Shown: positions 11,159 through 22,581 of the stretch, one piece after another
Numbering within the stretch: the first letter of the stretch is position 1
Layout: each line of letters begins with the position of its first letter
Source of the DNA: Cyathus striatus
Lineage: Eukaryota; Basidiomycota; Agaricomycetes; Agaricales; Nidulariaceae
DNA length: 64,000 bases
Direction of reading: 5' to 3'
Assembly (NCBI GenBank): GCA_025738555.1
Contig: JAOVFP010000006.1
Span: 3,410,001-3,474,000 of the forward strand
Notes under the pieces: generated by a model
What the model was told of the DNA's origin: nothing
What the model saw: only the letters and a program-made list of their open reading frames with translations
Database searches by the model: none
Translations under genes and position numbers: made by a program

Positions 11159-13849
11159 CCTTCACGCTGTCAAGCGAAGCAATATTTGGAATGTACTTGA
11201 TCCAGGAAAAGTAAAATTTCGCTTTCAAAGGGGTTGGTAATGTCACTGTCAGAAACGTCGTGTCAAGCTTGCTGGAAAAGCACAGGTCAAGTACGTGGCA
11301 GGTCGTTATACGATTTATTCACAGCGAGACGTGGCACAGTCGTTAGAGTTATAATTGAGCTGGGGAAAGACACATGGTGTGCAGCAGGCAATTTGGTGGG
11401 AAGTGGGAATGGATTCTCAAAGTGGCATGGATATCATTGTTCGTTTTCAGAAGCGCGTGTCATTGGGCCCCGGGTATTTGTCTACTCCTTGCGTACCAAA
11501 TACTCTCGGCGATTAAACTTTAGCCGAGGCCCGAGAATGAGCGCTTAAAGTCACCATGTCAATGACGAGTTGTCGTGAAGAATAAATATAGCGATCCCTG
11601 CATCTACGTAGTAAAAATGGTGTAGATGGAAGGTAATTAGAAGTTGGATAACCTATTATTGTGACATAAACTCAAAGTTAGAGTGTTTAGAAATGCGAAA
11701 TGGAAGATGGATCGCACCAAGGGGACATTCGGATTTAGACTCAACAAGACAATGGTCATTGGTGACGTTGCCACTTGAAATAGCCTGAAATGGCTGCGTA
11801 TATGCGCCTCAAATCCGACTGGACCGAAAGTATAAAGAATAGAGTCTACATATAGCTCTCAATAGCAGTGAAAATATATGTTTATACTTACAGGATCATC
11901 TGATTCGAGTTCGACGTAAGGATTTGTGTTAGGGTTCCGGGTTAGCATTCCAGTACTTACTGTGGATAGTATTGACTTTAATATGGACAAGGAATCTCCC
12001 ATGTGGGAAGAATAATACGATCGGAGTATGGAGAATAAAGAAGGAAGGAAAACGTGTCAAGGCGGCAGTTTCACGATTCGCGTCAACGGTGACGCATCTC
12101 GCACATAGCAAAGGCCGGTAGTACTCAGTCTGGACTCTGGAATTTGGATGGTATGCATAGCTTGAGATACCCAATAACCCTTCCAAAATCTCGCCATTAT
12201 TTAGGCTTACCATCTAACATAAGTCAAACACGGAGTCAGTACCATGTAGTACTTACTCCAGATTTTGGAGCGACAGCGTTCCTGTTGTCTTCTGGTCAGA
12301 TGTAGGACTTGAAGCGAAGTTCGTGGAGTAGCTTAATAAACCTAAATTATCTGTAATCATCCCAAATGCAGCTTTTGTTTAGGCAGTAAGGATAAGTAAG
12401 TGGTAGAAGATATGTTGTAACGAGCTTGACTCAGAGGTAAGTGGCATGCGGGAACTGCCGAACTTCTATACTCCGTCAAACTCATTGACAGTTCTAACTT
12501 CTAACGGCGAAGAGCGTCTTCTGAGCGTCTTTTCAGAGTCCTCAACAATCCAACGTACCTACCGCCCGGGCGCTTTCATTGGCGTCGATAGCGTATTGAC
12601 CATCGGTTACTACCATATTCTATTACTTCATCGATATCTATCATTCGACGGCGGGAACTTGGGTGAAGCATTGACATTGACTTTTCAGTCTGACTACAGA
12701 TCCCCGCCATCTTGTAATAACTGCTTAAAGTCCTAGCACATACATAAAGTAAGCAATTCATAATCGATAATAAGATGCTAAATATAACACACGCGTAGGA
12801 ACACCCTGTTTCATAACATATAAACCCTAGTACCTAGATCGGAATAGCATAACCACTGATGTCAGTATAAACTGCATCGTTTCGCCCTATGTGCCATTGC
12901 GGGGTACATTGACGAAGCGCTGATTTCCAGCTTACACACCCTGTAACCCTTATCATATCGCGAACTGTTAAGCTTCGTCCAAGAAGCACCATGTAGTCGT
13001 TCAAGTAAAGATCCATCCCTTGCGATCATAGACCTAACGAAGCAAGTTTCAATCACGAAGGCGAGATATATTTGTTATCTTATCGATTCTACCTATCTAG
13101 CTAAACTTATCTAAGTCCAGTAGGTCTTCCAAGCCTTATTCTTACTTCTGGCGCTTAGCCGTTCCGTTCCCCGAGATTCCCAATACAACGTGCAGTCACC
13201 AACGATCAGGAGGTCAGTGCTTAAAGTTCCACCCCCGTTCGAACTTGTGACTCTGACATTCCGTACGTTGTTCGCTGGGTTGATTTCGAATGTGTGATGC
13301 GTCCGAGACAGTTATCCTTGTGGACCATCCACGTGGGACCGGACGGGAAGAGTGCGAGGAGGGGGAGGGACTGTGAGTTTCGTATCTTACCTCCTTTGTC
13401 CACATTCTCTTTGTCGTTTTTCACAGTTCAATCTAAATCTCGCTCTCTGCCTCCAGTGTTCTTTCATTAGGCTTCATCTACTCCTACCATCTATATATTT
13501 CATTAATCTTCTTTTGACCCTCTCCCACTCTGATTACTTAAAGTGTACATTCCGTCCTCACTTCTATCCTGCAATGAAGTGATTTCGAATTTAAATGTGT
13601 TGGTCGTGACTTCTTCCAAGTCCGGACCTCGGTAGACTCGGCTTCGACTTGTTTCCCCACCCACCTATCCCGTTTCTACTATCATCGCTGTTTCACATAT
13701 AATTGGTGTTATGTCTTGGATAATACTTGGATTGCTTGAGGAAGCATGCGGTGGGGGAGGGCTGTAAATGCATGATTCCTTATTCACCTCCTTTTCAGTG
13801 ACGCTTAGCGCATGAATCACGAGGTGAGACTACTTGTTCCTCTATCGCC
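11159..13849. other. 2.7 kb with only weak coding signals
   Basis: The frames at 11234-11548 plus and 12446-12736 plus (contains TVLTSNGEERLLSVFSESST) are the longest. Neither resembles a family I know, and neither could be extended. A pyrimidine-rich stretch occurs at 13380-13600. The promoter of the 714-residue protein should lie at the left end of this interval. Confidence 0.3.
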
Positions 13850-14024
13850 TGGATAGTGTACAAACGTATGTAGCATACTATATTTTGATCACACAGCATT
13901 GTTGAATTTCTGATATCTCTGTATTGTGCACTTGCAAAGGGTCTTCTCACACTTTCAATTTTTACTATTTACTAAATGTCCTTTGGGTGGGTGTCGCCAT
14001 ATCCTGTAAAAATTGTTTTATCCT

Positions 14025-15972
14025 TCATGCACGAAAATAAAATAGCTCCAAACTAACAGTATCACATTCTATTGATGGTAGTCGAACAATATCTGTTAAT
14101 CGGAACGAATGGTCCTCCTCTTGTAGGCTTCCTCTCGCTGTGAGTCTGTACACACCATGGTTAAAATAAGACAACAACAGAATGGAAACATGCTGCAGCT
14201 TACACGCTAATAACTGAAATGACATATACTTCGACACATGTAAGAATACCTTCTCTTTTAATGGTTCAAAATAGTGCTCACAATGGGTATTAAGAAGTAA
14301 TGGTATCATGCTAAATGAATTACAGTAGTCAGATAAACGAAGGGACAGCATAATTAGAAATCTGTCCGCACTAGCAGAATGCCCCTAATAGGTAATGATA
14401 CTAGCTCCCATTCCTATTATCAACATTCGCTTTATATTTGAGGGAAACTTAGACACACCAGAAATACGGTAAGAAGTGCACAGATACTAGATTTCGCATA
14501 TGAATAAGTAACACCGGGAGGGGCGGTCATTAAGTACCATACCTTGTTGCTGCAGCTCGGTTTATAGCGTAGATAATGAACTTGCTCAGAAGAGAGTGCG
14601 TACGACTGTGATGGTTTAGATAAGCCATGATAAGTGCATCAGTCAACACATGTTATTTACGAATTAATCCCTGAGCGGTTGCTTTGAAATATAAATGAAA
14701 AGGAGGCTGCGATAGCTACATCACATGCAGCGGCAGATACCCCTTGAAGAACAATCATTTTCTATCAGGAAGAATTAATAAGCCACAACACTATGGTTTC
14801 AAGATCATCAGACAAATTTCTAGACATACGAATGCTATGGAAGAAATCAGTATGAGGTTAGAAGCCGTCTTCACATTTCCCCTGTGTCAAGTCGATATTA
14901 CCATCGCTACATACGATCCAGTGAGAGATTTACTTACATGAGAACTATTAGCGCTACCGAACGAGAAGTTAGCCGGTAGCTGCATACAAGAAGTCATGGA
15001 ACATACCTATCCCCGATGCTATGTCGAACTATCGCATATAGGCGTTATAGTATTGTATATTCGAAGACTCACCAACTTGTAATAACGATAGCAATACCAC
15101 AGGGTATGTAAGTAGCTGATAATGTTTCGCCAGGTGGCCGGTAACTATCGTACGGGATGTGCTAACGTTGATACATCAAATGGAAATTAATAACTTACGG
15201 TTCCAAATACGGGTTGCATAGAATCTACATCCAGGATGTAAACGTCAATGTTACAACAGCGACCAGATTTATTGGTGATGTAACTTACATTTGAGCCACA
15301 AAGGCAGTAAGATACTGAATCAACCCAACCTAAGACGACAATCATAAGGGTAACATGGCATATGGACTTACGATTCCTACATATTTTCCCTGCGCGAAAA
15401 TCGATAGGTGTATTAGAATAATTGTACAAATGATTACTTACCAAAGTGGACCTATTTTAAATAAGCTGTTATTCACTCTGTAGATGGTAGAAGAAAGCAT
15501 TACACTGTTATGTCAAATAGTTCTTTCCTACCAAACTTCAAGATGAAATACTCGAACACTTCACAGCTGGTACACACAGCTTGAAGTGTGGCTAAAGCAC
15601 TTCATCCGATGATATCAGTAATAGAAAGGTTACTAGACATAGACGAGGAGGAACAAAACACATACACTAATAGGATGACCATCCCCTTCACTAAATGCGT
15701 ATCACCATTCGAATGCCACATAAAATATTGCAACACCATTATCTAAGAATTATTTTAGTACAACTTCTACTCAGGATTGTTCTTAATATGAGCTCATACC
15801 ATCGCAGCCCCGTAAATGCTTTGGAATTCCACGACATCAAGAATATTATTTTGCAAAGGAGAAACAAAACATACACTGCATTTAACTTCGAGGCTATCAG
15901 TTGCATGCCATACATCCCTCCAAATGTGTGCTCGACTTTTGCTTCCAATATTCCGATGAATATTTGACTCAT
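14025..15972 (-). CDS. DUF6534-like multi-pass membrane protein, paralogue 1
   Basis: The start codon at 15972 opens MSQIFIGILEAKVEHTFGGM, followed by YGMQLIASKLNA and a splice donor. The same first exon is found in the two paralogues at 22582 and 28859. By alignment with those, the remaining exons are short, separated by ~50-nt introns, and encode hydrophobic helices. The last exon contains RLTARGSLQEEDHSFRLTD and ends LELFYFRA before the stop at 14025. DUF6534 proteins are Agaricomycete-expanded, seven-helix-like integral membrane proteins of unknown function. I did not reconstruct every exon, so an internal break cannot be excluded. The promoter keeps a TATA box at about 16045-16053, matching the paralogue. 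Confidence 0.65.
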
Positions 15973-16044
15973 GACTACTCGTCCAATTTGCAGAGAAAGG
16001 GAAGCTGGAATGAGTAAAGTTGTCATATATCACGATACAGAAGC

Positions 16045-16053
16045 TTTATATAC
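16045..16053 (-). promoter_or_regulatory. TATA box of paralogue 1
   Basis: On the minus strand AGTATATAAAGC lies ~75 bp upstream of the ATG. It is aligned with the same motif in the inverted copy at 22515, and the preceding sequence (GCTTGATTCTCA-CGTCA) is also shared. Confidence 0.65.
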
Positions 16054-16110
16054 TTGTGAGCGAGGGATTAAAGTTTTTGACGTTGAGAATCAAGCGAAAT
16101 ATCCCCACTA

Positions 16111-17770
16111 CCATTAGGTCATAGGATTTACGTTTGACTTCCTTACAAAGCGAATTCCTAATCGTTGATCGGATTCTACTCCCGATTGGCGCCCATTTTG
16201 GATACCGTGTGAAGCTCACGAGTGTGGGTTATGGTGTATTCATGGTGGTCTAGACGCGTCTCGTCGTACTTTCTTCCAAAGTTTCAATCCACTGTCCACC
16301 ATTTCCAACACCAACACCTCATAAATCTTCTTACTTATATATCACACCCTGTCGACACAATTGATTTTTGCTATTTCTGACAGAAATAAGAGGAACTAAC
16401 AAGGAAGGAACATTGAACTAACGTAAACTTGGAATGATTCACACCGCCGAGGGCTGCTGGTTGTAGGGTACTTCGGCATTGCCACGAGGACAGTACCATG
16501 GCGACTTGCGCAATGTAAATGTTTTCGACTACACCAAATCGATGCCCAGATTTTCCACGGCAACTCTAAAATACTGCCAATGGGATTATAAATTATTCTA
16601 CTGCAACATCATTTACTTACCATAATCGCCACCAAAGTACCTTCTTAAACAAGACGATTCAACATCGAAATACAGTCCTACGTGACGGCATTATAGTAAG
16701 TGTAAAACACACAAGTAAGTAGGGTTGAGTAGATTTATATATTGTATGTTGATTTATATCGTTCATTTAAAAACATTATTAACGTCATATCAAGCCTAAA
16801 GAAAGGAGAAGTCCTGTTATACCCACGGGATGAATGGGTAAATAAAATGAATTCTTGAAGGTCCTTTCATTGATTTGTAAACTATAAATCTGTATGGTAG
16901 CAGGCCAAGATCGGCGGATATTAAGAGGAGCAGAAGAAACAATATCGCCACTGCTCAATTTCAAATTTCTTCATTGATGTAGAGCTAGCGCGCGGGATCG
17001 CTGATATAGACTGACGTGTACGATGTTACTATCCTCAAAGCAAGAATGATTCAAGCATTACTGTGCCATTAAACAAGCTGCCAAGAACCATGGTGACAAA
17101 GGGATTGTACATGAATGTGATATATAAATATGTCTAGACTCTACACTGAGCGGATGAGCCTACTTATCCCAGTATTGATCTATCTCAAAGGATACAGATT
17201 CGGGACAGATCAATCACAAGAATAAAATAATACAGATTCATCCATTTCCGATCGAAGTTAAATTGTTCACAGGTTGAAGAGTTCGATAAAGGAGGCGGTG
17301 TCGCTACCGTGGCGTAGGCGGGGACCATGGTTGCCGCTTCTACTCATTACATATGTTATATTCTTATTTATCATTTTTTCTAATACCAGTTTAAAAAAAG
17401 GATGTTAAACGCTCGAGAGAACTTGATAACAAAGATTCTCAACAATATATGAAAAGAGGGAAGTGTAGGCGGTGCAGGCTACCAATGTGCCTAGTCGTTC
17501 TGTGAGTTACTAATGCCTATCATTTTGTCCAGCATCCATTTGGAAAATCAAAACTCCACGTTTTAGCGCTCTGGAGAGTTTAAACACGAAGTAGTATTAC
17601 AGCTAATTTCAAATTGTTGTAGCACGTAGATCGACAACACGCACATAGGCTGAGTAGCTGACTTGATCGGTTTGGTGCTACTGAGATCCTAATCAACGTG
17701 CTGGGAGACATTTCACCTTGATTCCACCTCCACCCAACCTCCACCACTCCAGCCGCCACCCTCCGCCACC
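16111..17770. other. 1.7 kb with no gene recognised
   Basis: AT-rich sequence with short frames only. It is the proximal part of the spacer between the two inverted membrane-protein genes. I see no repeat or RNA signal. Confidence 0.35.
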
Positions 17771-17929
17771 ATGTCAGACCAGTGTCCATGCACCCGGTTT
17801 GATAAGCCGAGCAATTCAGCAATGTGTGCCTGTCAACCTGAGTGCTACATTGATTTGCAATTACTTAGCTGTAAGTATACAAAGGCTAGACGGCGCTTAT
17901 TATCACTTCATCTGTACAGTACAAAATAA
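17771..17929 (+). CDS. Possible 52-residue cysteine-rich protein
   Basis: A short open frame begins MSDQCPCTRFDK after CCGCCACC, a strong initiation context. It shows the spacing CPC, then CAC-x3-C, and a basic stretch KARRR near the C-terminus, then stops at 17927-17929. Six cysteines in 34 residues suggest metal binding or a zinc-ribbon-like fold, but I do not recognise a family. A splice donor (GTAAGT) lies inside the frame at about 17871, so the true product may leave this frame after the cysteine region. There is no signal peptide. Confidence 0.3.
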   Translation: MSDQCPCTRFDKPSNSAMCACQPECYIDLQLLSCKYTKARRRLLSLHLYSTK

Positions 17930-18720
17930 GTATAGTAAAATAACACAAAAGCAATTGTGGAGGCGGCAGGGAATGATGATCAATGTGGCATTTGAATGGG
18001 TAATATAATTCCACAACTATGTATCATAGCCGCAACGGTGGAAGGAGAATTTTTCGTGTATAGTTTCAAGAAGGGGATGGTGTTGGAATGGTGTTACATA
18101 TAAGGGGAAGTCAAACCTGGCGATACAAAAATACGATACAATCAAGCGGCGAAATGAAGTGGCTTCCCGCGGGTGCAGCTGAAGGATTTTGTGGAGGAAG
18201 ATACTAGCTTGGGGGTATCTTCTCGACAAAGAATATGCGAGTGGAACGACGTCCGTCGATCCTCCAGTTCTAGTGAGGTACGATTCGAGCTGAAATGGGG
18301 GGAAACGAAAAACCTGGGTTCAATGAGCGTACGTACGACAGTTTAAGTAGCTAACGAATGCAGTATGTATGAGTAAGCGACAGAAAGAATGAAATGAGGT
18401 ACGGTAATGAAAAACACGAGATTCTCATCGCAGGCAAACTGCATGCTCTACAATTTAATTCATTCATCGTTGCGAGATCCAAGTAAACACTCGGTCAGCA
18501 ATTCGGAATTTGAATTTGCCCGACCCCGATAGTTATATTAATTTACCTTGTAAATGTAATCGTTCTAATATACAGTCTTCAGCTATAGCAATGAAAGCTT
18601 CTAATAATGCCACCCTTTCATGTTGCTGTCGTTCTGATATGCAATTGTGAGGCATGGTTAAAGTAATGGTTGTGGAAGCTGCAGAAAACAATATCTCTAT
18701 TTAATGATTAATCTACAATA
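17930..18720. other. Spacer with an end-like sequence of a small transposon
   Basis: No gene seen. At 18101-18118 there is TAAGGGGAAGTCAAACCT. It resembles, in opposite orientation, the sequence ending at 19243, so this interval may be part of a larger inverted-repeat element enclosing the MITE at 18721. Confidence 0.35.
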
Positions 18721-19063
18721 GGGGAATTCAAATATGGCTGTTTTGTAGCGTTACTACGGAGCAGTCGCTATAATCTTGCCGAAAACGTGATCAGAAATTC
18801 AAACGGAGAGTTCTAACGTAAACATTCCCTATATTTTACTCTTTTCCACTTTGAAATTTCATTAAAAATTTGGAGGTTGGGTAGATATTAATATATTCAA
18901 ACATTCTATCTAATAAATTATATATTTTCGTAAGGTGAAAGGAAGTGGTTCTTGTAAGTACGATCCAAACATTATGAACTCCGAACTGATGGCCGCTCGT
19001 TCTTCTTGGCAACGATACAGAAATCACTGTAGCGTATCGCGTATCGCCATATTTGAATTCCCC
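18721..19063. mobile_element. 343-bp MITE with TA target duplication
   Basis: GGGGAATTCAAATATGGC at the left end is matched exactly by its reverse complement at the right end (19046-19063). Weaker complementarity continues inward (TAGCGTTAC / GTAGCGTATC). Both ends are flanked by TA (18719-18720 and 19064-19065), as for Tc1/mariner-superfamily elements. There is no coding capacity for a transposase, so it is a non-autonomous element. A minus-strand frame of 82 codons spanning it is not a gene. Confidence 0.8.
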
Positions 19064-19144
19064 TAATCGCGGAACGTTGTACATTCGAATTTCGGACTCA
19101 GTTCATTTCCCGACCTAAAACTTAAAAGTATCAGTTGCCTTCGT

Positions 19145-19245
19145 TTGTATCAGGGTTGTCAAACCTAGGACGATACGAAATGAAGTTCACACGTTACCAT
19201 TATTTCCTTGGCGCCACGAAACACCTAGGTTTGACTTCCCCTATA
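19145..19245. repeat. ~100-bp inverted-repeat element
   Basis: GTCAAACCTAGG at 19157-19168 is the exact reverse complement of CCTAGGTTTGAC at 19224-19235, and the outer flanks (AGGGTT / TTCCCCT) are partly complementary. The end motif also resembles 18101-18118, which points to a family of small elements in this spacer. Confidence 0.5.
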
Positions 19246-19837
19246 GTCGAGACTGTCGACACAGGTTCGAAAGTTGAAACTGACCCCATTGCCATTGTTT
19301 GCTGGTGTTTTACTATTATTACGAAGGCTTTTCACTCGCTGAACTCTTTCTCTCCCGGCTACAGTCTTCATAGCACTCCTACAAAGCCCTTCTGCTATCT
19401 TACAAAGTCTCTCTTCCACGTAGCATTTTACGAAGCTTCCTCAGTCTCAGTCACTTAGCTATCTATATTCAGCACAGTTCAAACGTTGTCGCTGATGCAC
19501 AACTGGAGTATCCTCACATATTTGTCGCATATAAGGCTTTCGGAACTCTGCATTGTCGATAAATCAGCTTCCTGGAGAGTGTTCACTTCACTGGGCACTA
19601 AAAGGTTGGTGGATGCGTTCGCTGCTTCCGGAAGTTCCGACCACTGCCACAACATCGAAAACGGTCAACTTCTTGTTGAGTTTATCCGGGTTTGTCCAGA
19701 TTTATCCAGTATGTCTTGTATTGCCTTATTACAACTCTGTCTCATCCTTATTCTACAGAGTTATAGTAATTATCGCAAAGCCTGGTGTGAGATTGTCAGA
19801 TCCCCCACCGCAGCAGTCGCCGGCTATCCTGTGCAAC
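19246..19837. other. Spacer with an unrecognised open frame
   Basis: The plus-strand frame 19486-19842 (118 codons, ending AAVAGYPVQQ) is the largest here. It contains a mid-frame stretch of hydrophobic residues (LLQLCLILIL) but no motif I know, and a splice-like AAAGGTTGG occurs within it. Not supported as a gene. Confidence 0.25.
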
Positions 19838-19940
19838 AATGAGCGGAAGTACGTTTAGGACAGGCGTACGACGATACTATGGAGAAACGTTGCCTCTGGG
19901 ATATGGGCCCCCGAAGACGTAGGGGTAGCAGACACAGGGT

Positions 19941-20245
19941 ATGTGGTTTCTTCCTTGCTTTCTTTCCTTCTTCTGTCCGCCCTCCTTCTACAACTTCTTC
20001 CTCTCCCCCTTAACTCTTCTTCTCCCTTGTTTCTTTATGTCTCACACCGTCCTTTGCTTTGTCCCCTCCCCTCGTTCCCTCCATTCCCCTCCTCGTACCC
20101 CTCATTTATGTCCTTCCTCTCCTCTTACTTGTCTCTCTTTCCATTCATTTGCTTCCCTCGCCTGCTCTTCCTCCTTCACTTCACACCTCACACCCCTTCT
20201 CTTTACCTGCCCTCTCTGTCTTCACCTCGCTAACCCCTTCCCAAC
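19941..20245 (+). repeat. Pyrimidine-rich tract (first of several)
   Basis: About 300 nt almost purely C and T on the plus strand. Similar tracts occur at 20470-20600, 21125-21385 and 25205-25375. Each precedes a CAG and a copy of the degenerate cassette, or a remnant of one, as if they were long polypyrimidine introns. Frames read through them are compositional artefacts. Confidence 0.6.
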
Positions 20246-20660
20246 AGTACCCCACCTCAATTCCCCTCACACTCCGAGAACGAAAGTAAACGGGGGACGT
20301 CAAGCACCAAACAGCCCTTCAGCGCACGATAGGACATGGGTGGTCTTCCGAGGAAAAATTGAGCGTCATCCTGGCGAAGCCTGTATAGGGATGTGAATGG
20401 GACGGGTGCTGGTGCTGGGAATGCAAAGCAAGGTGGGCTAGGATCAAGATCGAGAAATGTATGTGAGTGAGCCTCTTCTCTTTAACCCGTCTATTCTCTT
20501 CCTTCGTCGTGTCTTCTTTCTGCCGCCCTTCGTTCTATTTTCCGTCTTCCCTCCGCCCCCTTCCTTCCTTTTCCCCCCTCTCCTCTCGTTTCATGCACGT
20601 GCTAACCCCCTCTCTAATTCAACTACTGCAACCAACCTCTAATCGCACATGCGCTCATTG

Positions 20661-20885
20661 TGCAGGGACATATACATTCTGCGTCGACATAGTGCGCGCA
20701 TACGGAAGCACCCAGCTACAGAGAATCATTTGGCCCTGCATATGATGGGGAAGATGTTGTACAGGAGGGATAAGTTATCCTTTGGCTCGACTATTTGTGC
20801 CAGAGGTGTCTTTAGACTGGGAGTGAGGGTGGGGATAGGCGACATCATGATGCTGGCGCATAGTATGTATATGTGCAGCAATTGA
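20661..20885 (+). pseudogene. Degenerate cassette, copy 1
   Basis: One of four related segments in this part of the window. After TTGTGCAG it begins GGACATATACATTCTGCGTC and ends GGGGATAGGCGACATCATGATGCTGG...CAATTGA. The tail can be read as DIMMLAHSMYMCSN, parallel to DVMMLAHDVWKRSD in copy 3. It keeps an intron-like insert ending GGGGATAG between the two halves. The family and function are unknown to me. Confidence 0.45.
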
Positions 20886-21404
20886 GGAGCGGCACTTGTG
20901 CTTGTGGCCATTCGTGTTTACACTGGATCCTATTCTCGTCTTACAGCCCTCTCTTATCATTATCTTTGCAGAAGACAACGCAAATGGAGACAGTGCAAGA
21001 CACCACGACAGAACGCCACGCTTGCAGTCCCAGGCATCGTTTGCGCAGCAGAAGATGAGCATGGGTGCAGCTGTGAGGCCTGTGATCACAGTTACTGGAC
21101 TGGTGAGTGGAGAGGAAGATGTAGCGTATCTCGTTTCTTCCGTACTTCCACTCCAACTCGCTGTCGATTCTTTCCTCTATCCTTTCGCTTATCCTTAGTT
21201 TAATTTTTCCCCGTCGCCTTCATTGTCATATCTACCCCATTTACCTCTCTTGTTTCCTTCCCTCTCCTTATCTACTCCGCTTCCTCTCCTCACCTTACCT
21301 CCTTCGCTTCCTCTCCTATCGTCCCCTCCTCCGCTTCTATCCTATTCCTCACTTTCCACCCTTTCTATCGTCGCTGTTTAATTTCCACTTCAGCCACCAC
21401 ATAC

Positions 21405-21605
21405 CCACGCTGTCAAGCTCGTTGAGATAGTGAACGGGATGTATCAAGAAGGATGGTACACGCTGGGCTCCACATCGGATGGAAGAGAGTGAGGAGGAAA
21501 GGTGAGTTATTTTACGTTCGGTTAATTTATTCGTGGGGGCCGTATCGAGTGTGGACGGGGATAGGTGATGCTAGATGCTGGCAGTGGTGTGTGCGGCGAT
21601 TGAGG
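21405..21605 (+). pseudogene. Degenerate cassette, copy 2
   Basis: Aligned with copy 3 through GAGATAGTGAACGGGATGTA and CGCTGGGCTCCACATCGGA. It then has AAAG|GTGAGTTATTTT...GGGGATAG|GTGATG, a well-formed GT-AG intron of ~75 nt at the point where copy 3 has none. Frame breaks follow the intron. Confidence 0.45.
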
Positions 21606-21762
21606 TTGTGCTTGAGCCTGTGGTCATTTGTGTTCACGCTGTATCACCTTTCCACTGTCCTTTAGTTCTCCTTCCTCACTTCTCCTTCAACACATGTATT
21701 AACGCCCTATCTAGTCCTCCCTTTACACACCCACCCTTCAATCACACGCACTCGTTATGCAG

Positions 21763-21889
21763 GGACATGTACGATGTGCGCGTCGACACAGTGAGTGGGA
21801 AATATCTAGAGCGAAACACTGGGCTTCGCATCGGAAAGGAGGACGATGTCATGATGCTGGCACATGATGTGTGGAAGCGCAGCGATTGA
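21763..21889 (+). CDS. Cassette copy 3: open terminal exon without the intron
   Basis: After TTATGCAG an open frame reads GHVRC or, in the conserved frame, MYDVRVDTVSGKYLERNTGL then RIGKEDDVMMLAHDVWKRSD and a stop at 21887-21889. This is the only copy in which the two halves are joined directly (GGAAAGGAGGACGATGTCATG), as a spliced message would be. It could be the terminal exon of a real gene whose other exons lie among 20895-21760. I do not recognise the protein. Confidence 0.35.
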
Positions 21890-22439
21890 TCGTGGCACGT
21901 AGCGACCATTGTATATCTAATGTTATTATTAATTTTAATGGTTACTGCATTGCATGAGTTCATGAGTTGCGAGAGAATGAACAGCTGGTGTACAATGATA
22001 GAATTTTATATCTTATTTCCTTTCGGAAGGCTACACGCGTACTCATGCGCGTGACAACGACTTTGAGTATCAAAAACATTCAAAAATAATGAATACACTG
22101 CCTATAGTATTACTAATAGATACAGAATATTATATAGCGCATGTTTTAATATGAGAAAATGTAAGAAAAACACGTACTTTCGAAGATCTGGCACCCCGTA
22201 GTTACGGTACGGCAGGCTTTCCCCCATCGGAACTTCATATCACTGGCAATATTGAATATTGCCACCTATTTATTGCCACCCGACGATCGCAAAACCAAAT
22301 CGAACAATAACATTGAATGTCATTCAATTAAACGGCAAGTCGCGCCACGTGAAACAGCCGAGAGAACCTGTACACCGATAATTCGCCAGTGCGAGTCGTT
22401 CCAAGTTTATGTTCTTTCCAAGCTCGTTTCTCTGAGGCT
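21890..22439. other. Spacer upstream of paralogue 2
   Basis: No gene seen. AT-rich near 22080-22160. Confidence 0.35.
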
Positions 22440-22514
22440 TCTCAAAAAATGACAACAATCATGAATATGGTCGCTTGATTCTCAGCGTCAGGGACCTTAA
22501 TTTTCGACCCGAAA

Positions 22515-22523
22515 GTATATAAA
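22515..22523 (+). promoter_or_regulatory. TATA box of paralogue 2
   Basis: GAAAGTATATAAAGTTCC lies ~65 bp upstream of the ATG at 22582. It is conserved in the inverted copy. Confidence 0.65.
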
Positions 22524-22581
22524 GTTCCGCACCTATGACAAGTTTGCGCCTTGCCTTTCTCTGTCAGCTCGAAGAACAGTC

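Larger units (their letters stand above)
13850..16110 (-). repeat. Left arm of a ~2.3 kb inverted duplication
   Basis: This block is the reverse complement, diverged, of about 22440-24670. Similarity runs from the promoter (TATA plus the stretch before it), through exons and introns, to beyond the stop codon, where both copies share an ACAGGATA tract and the sequence beyond it. Each arm carries one DUF6534-like gene. The ~6.3 kb between the arms contains short transposons and unrelated sequence. Confidence 0.8.

Noticed and set aside
9141..11246. Long frames overlapping the 714-residue protein on both strands
   Set aside because: They follow from the GC-rich, repetitive coding sequence. Only the 714-codon frame has sensible, family-like composition.
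20059..20642. Open frames of 60-150 codons in the pyrimidine-rich tracts
   Set aside because: They are low-complexity Leu/Pro/Ser/Phe translations of C/T-rich DNA, present in several frames at once.
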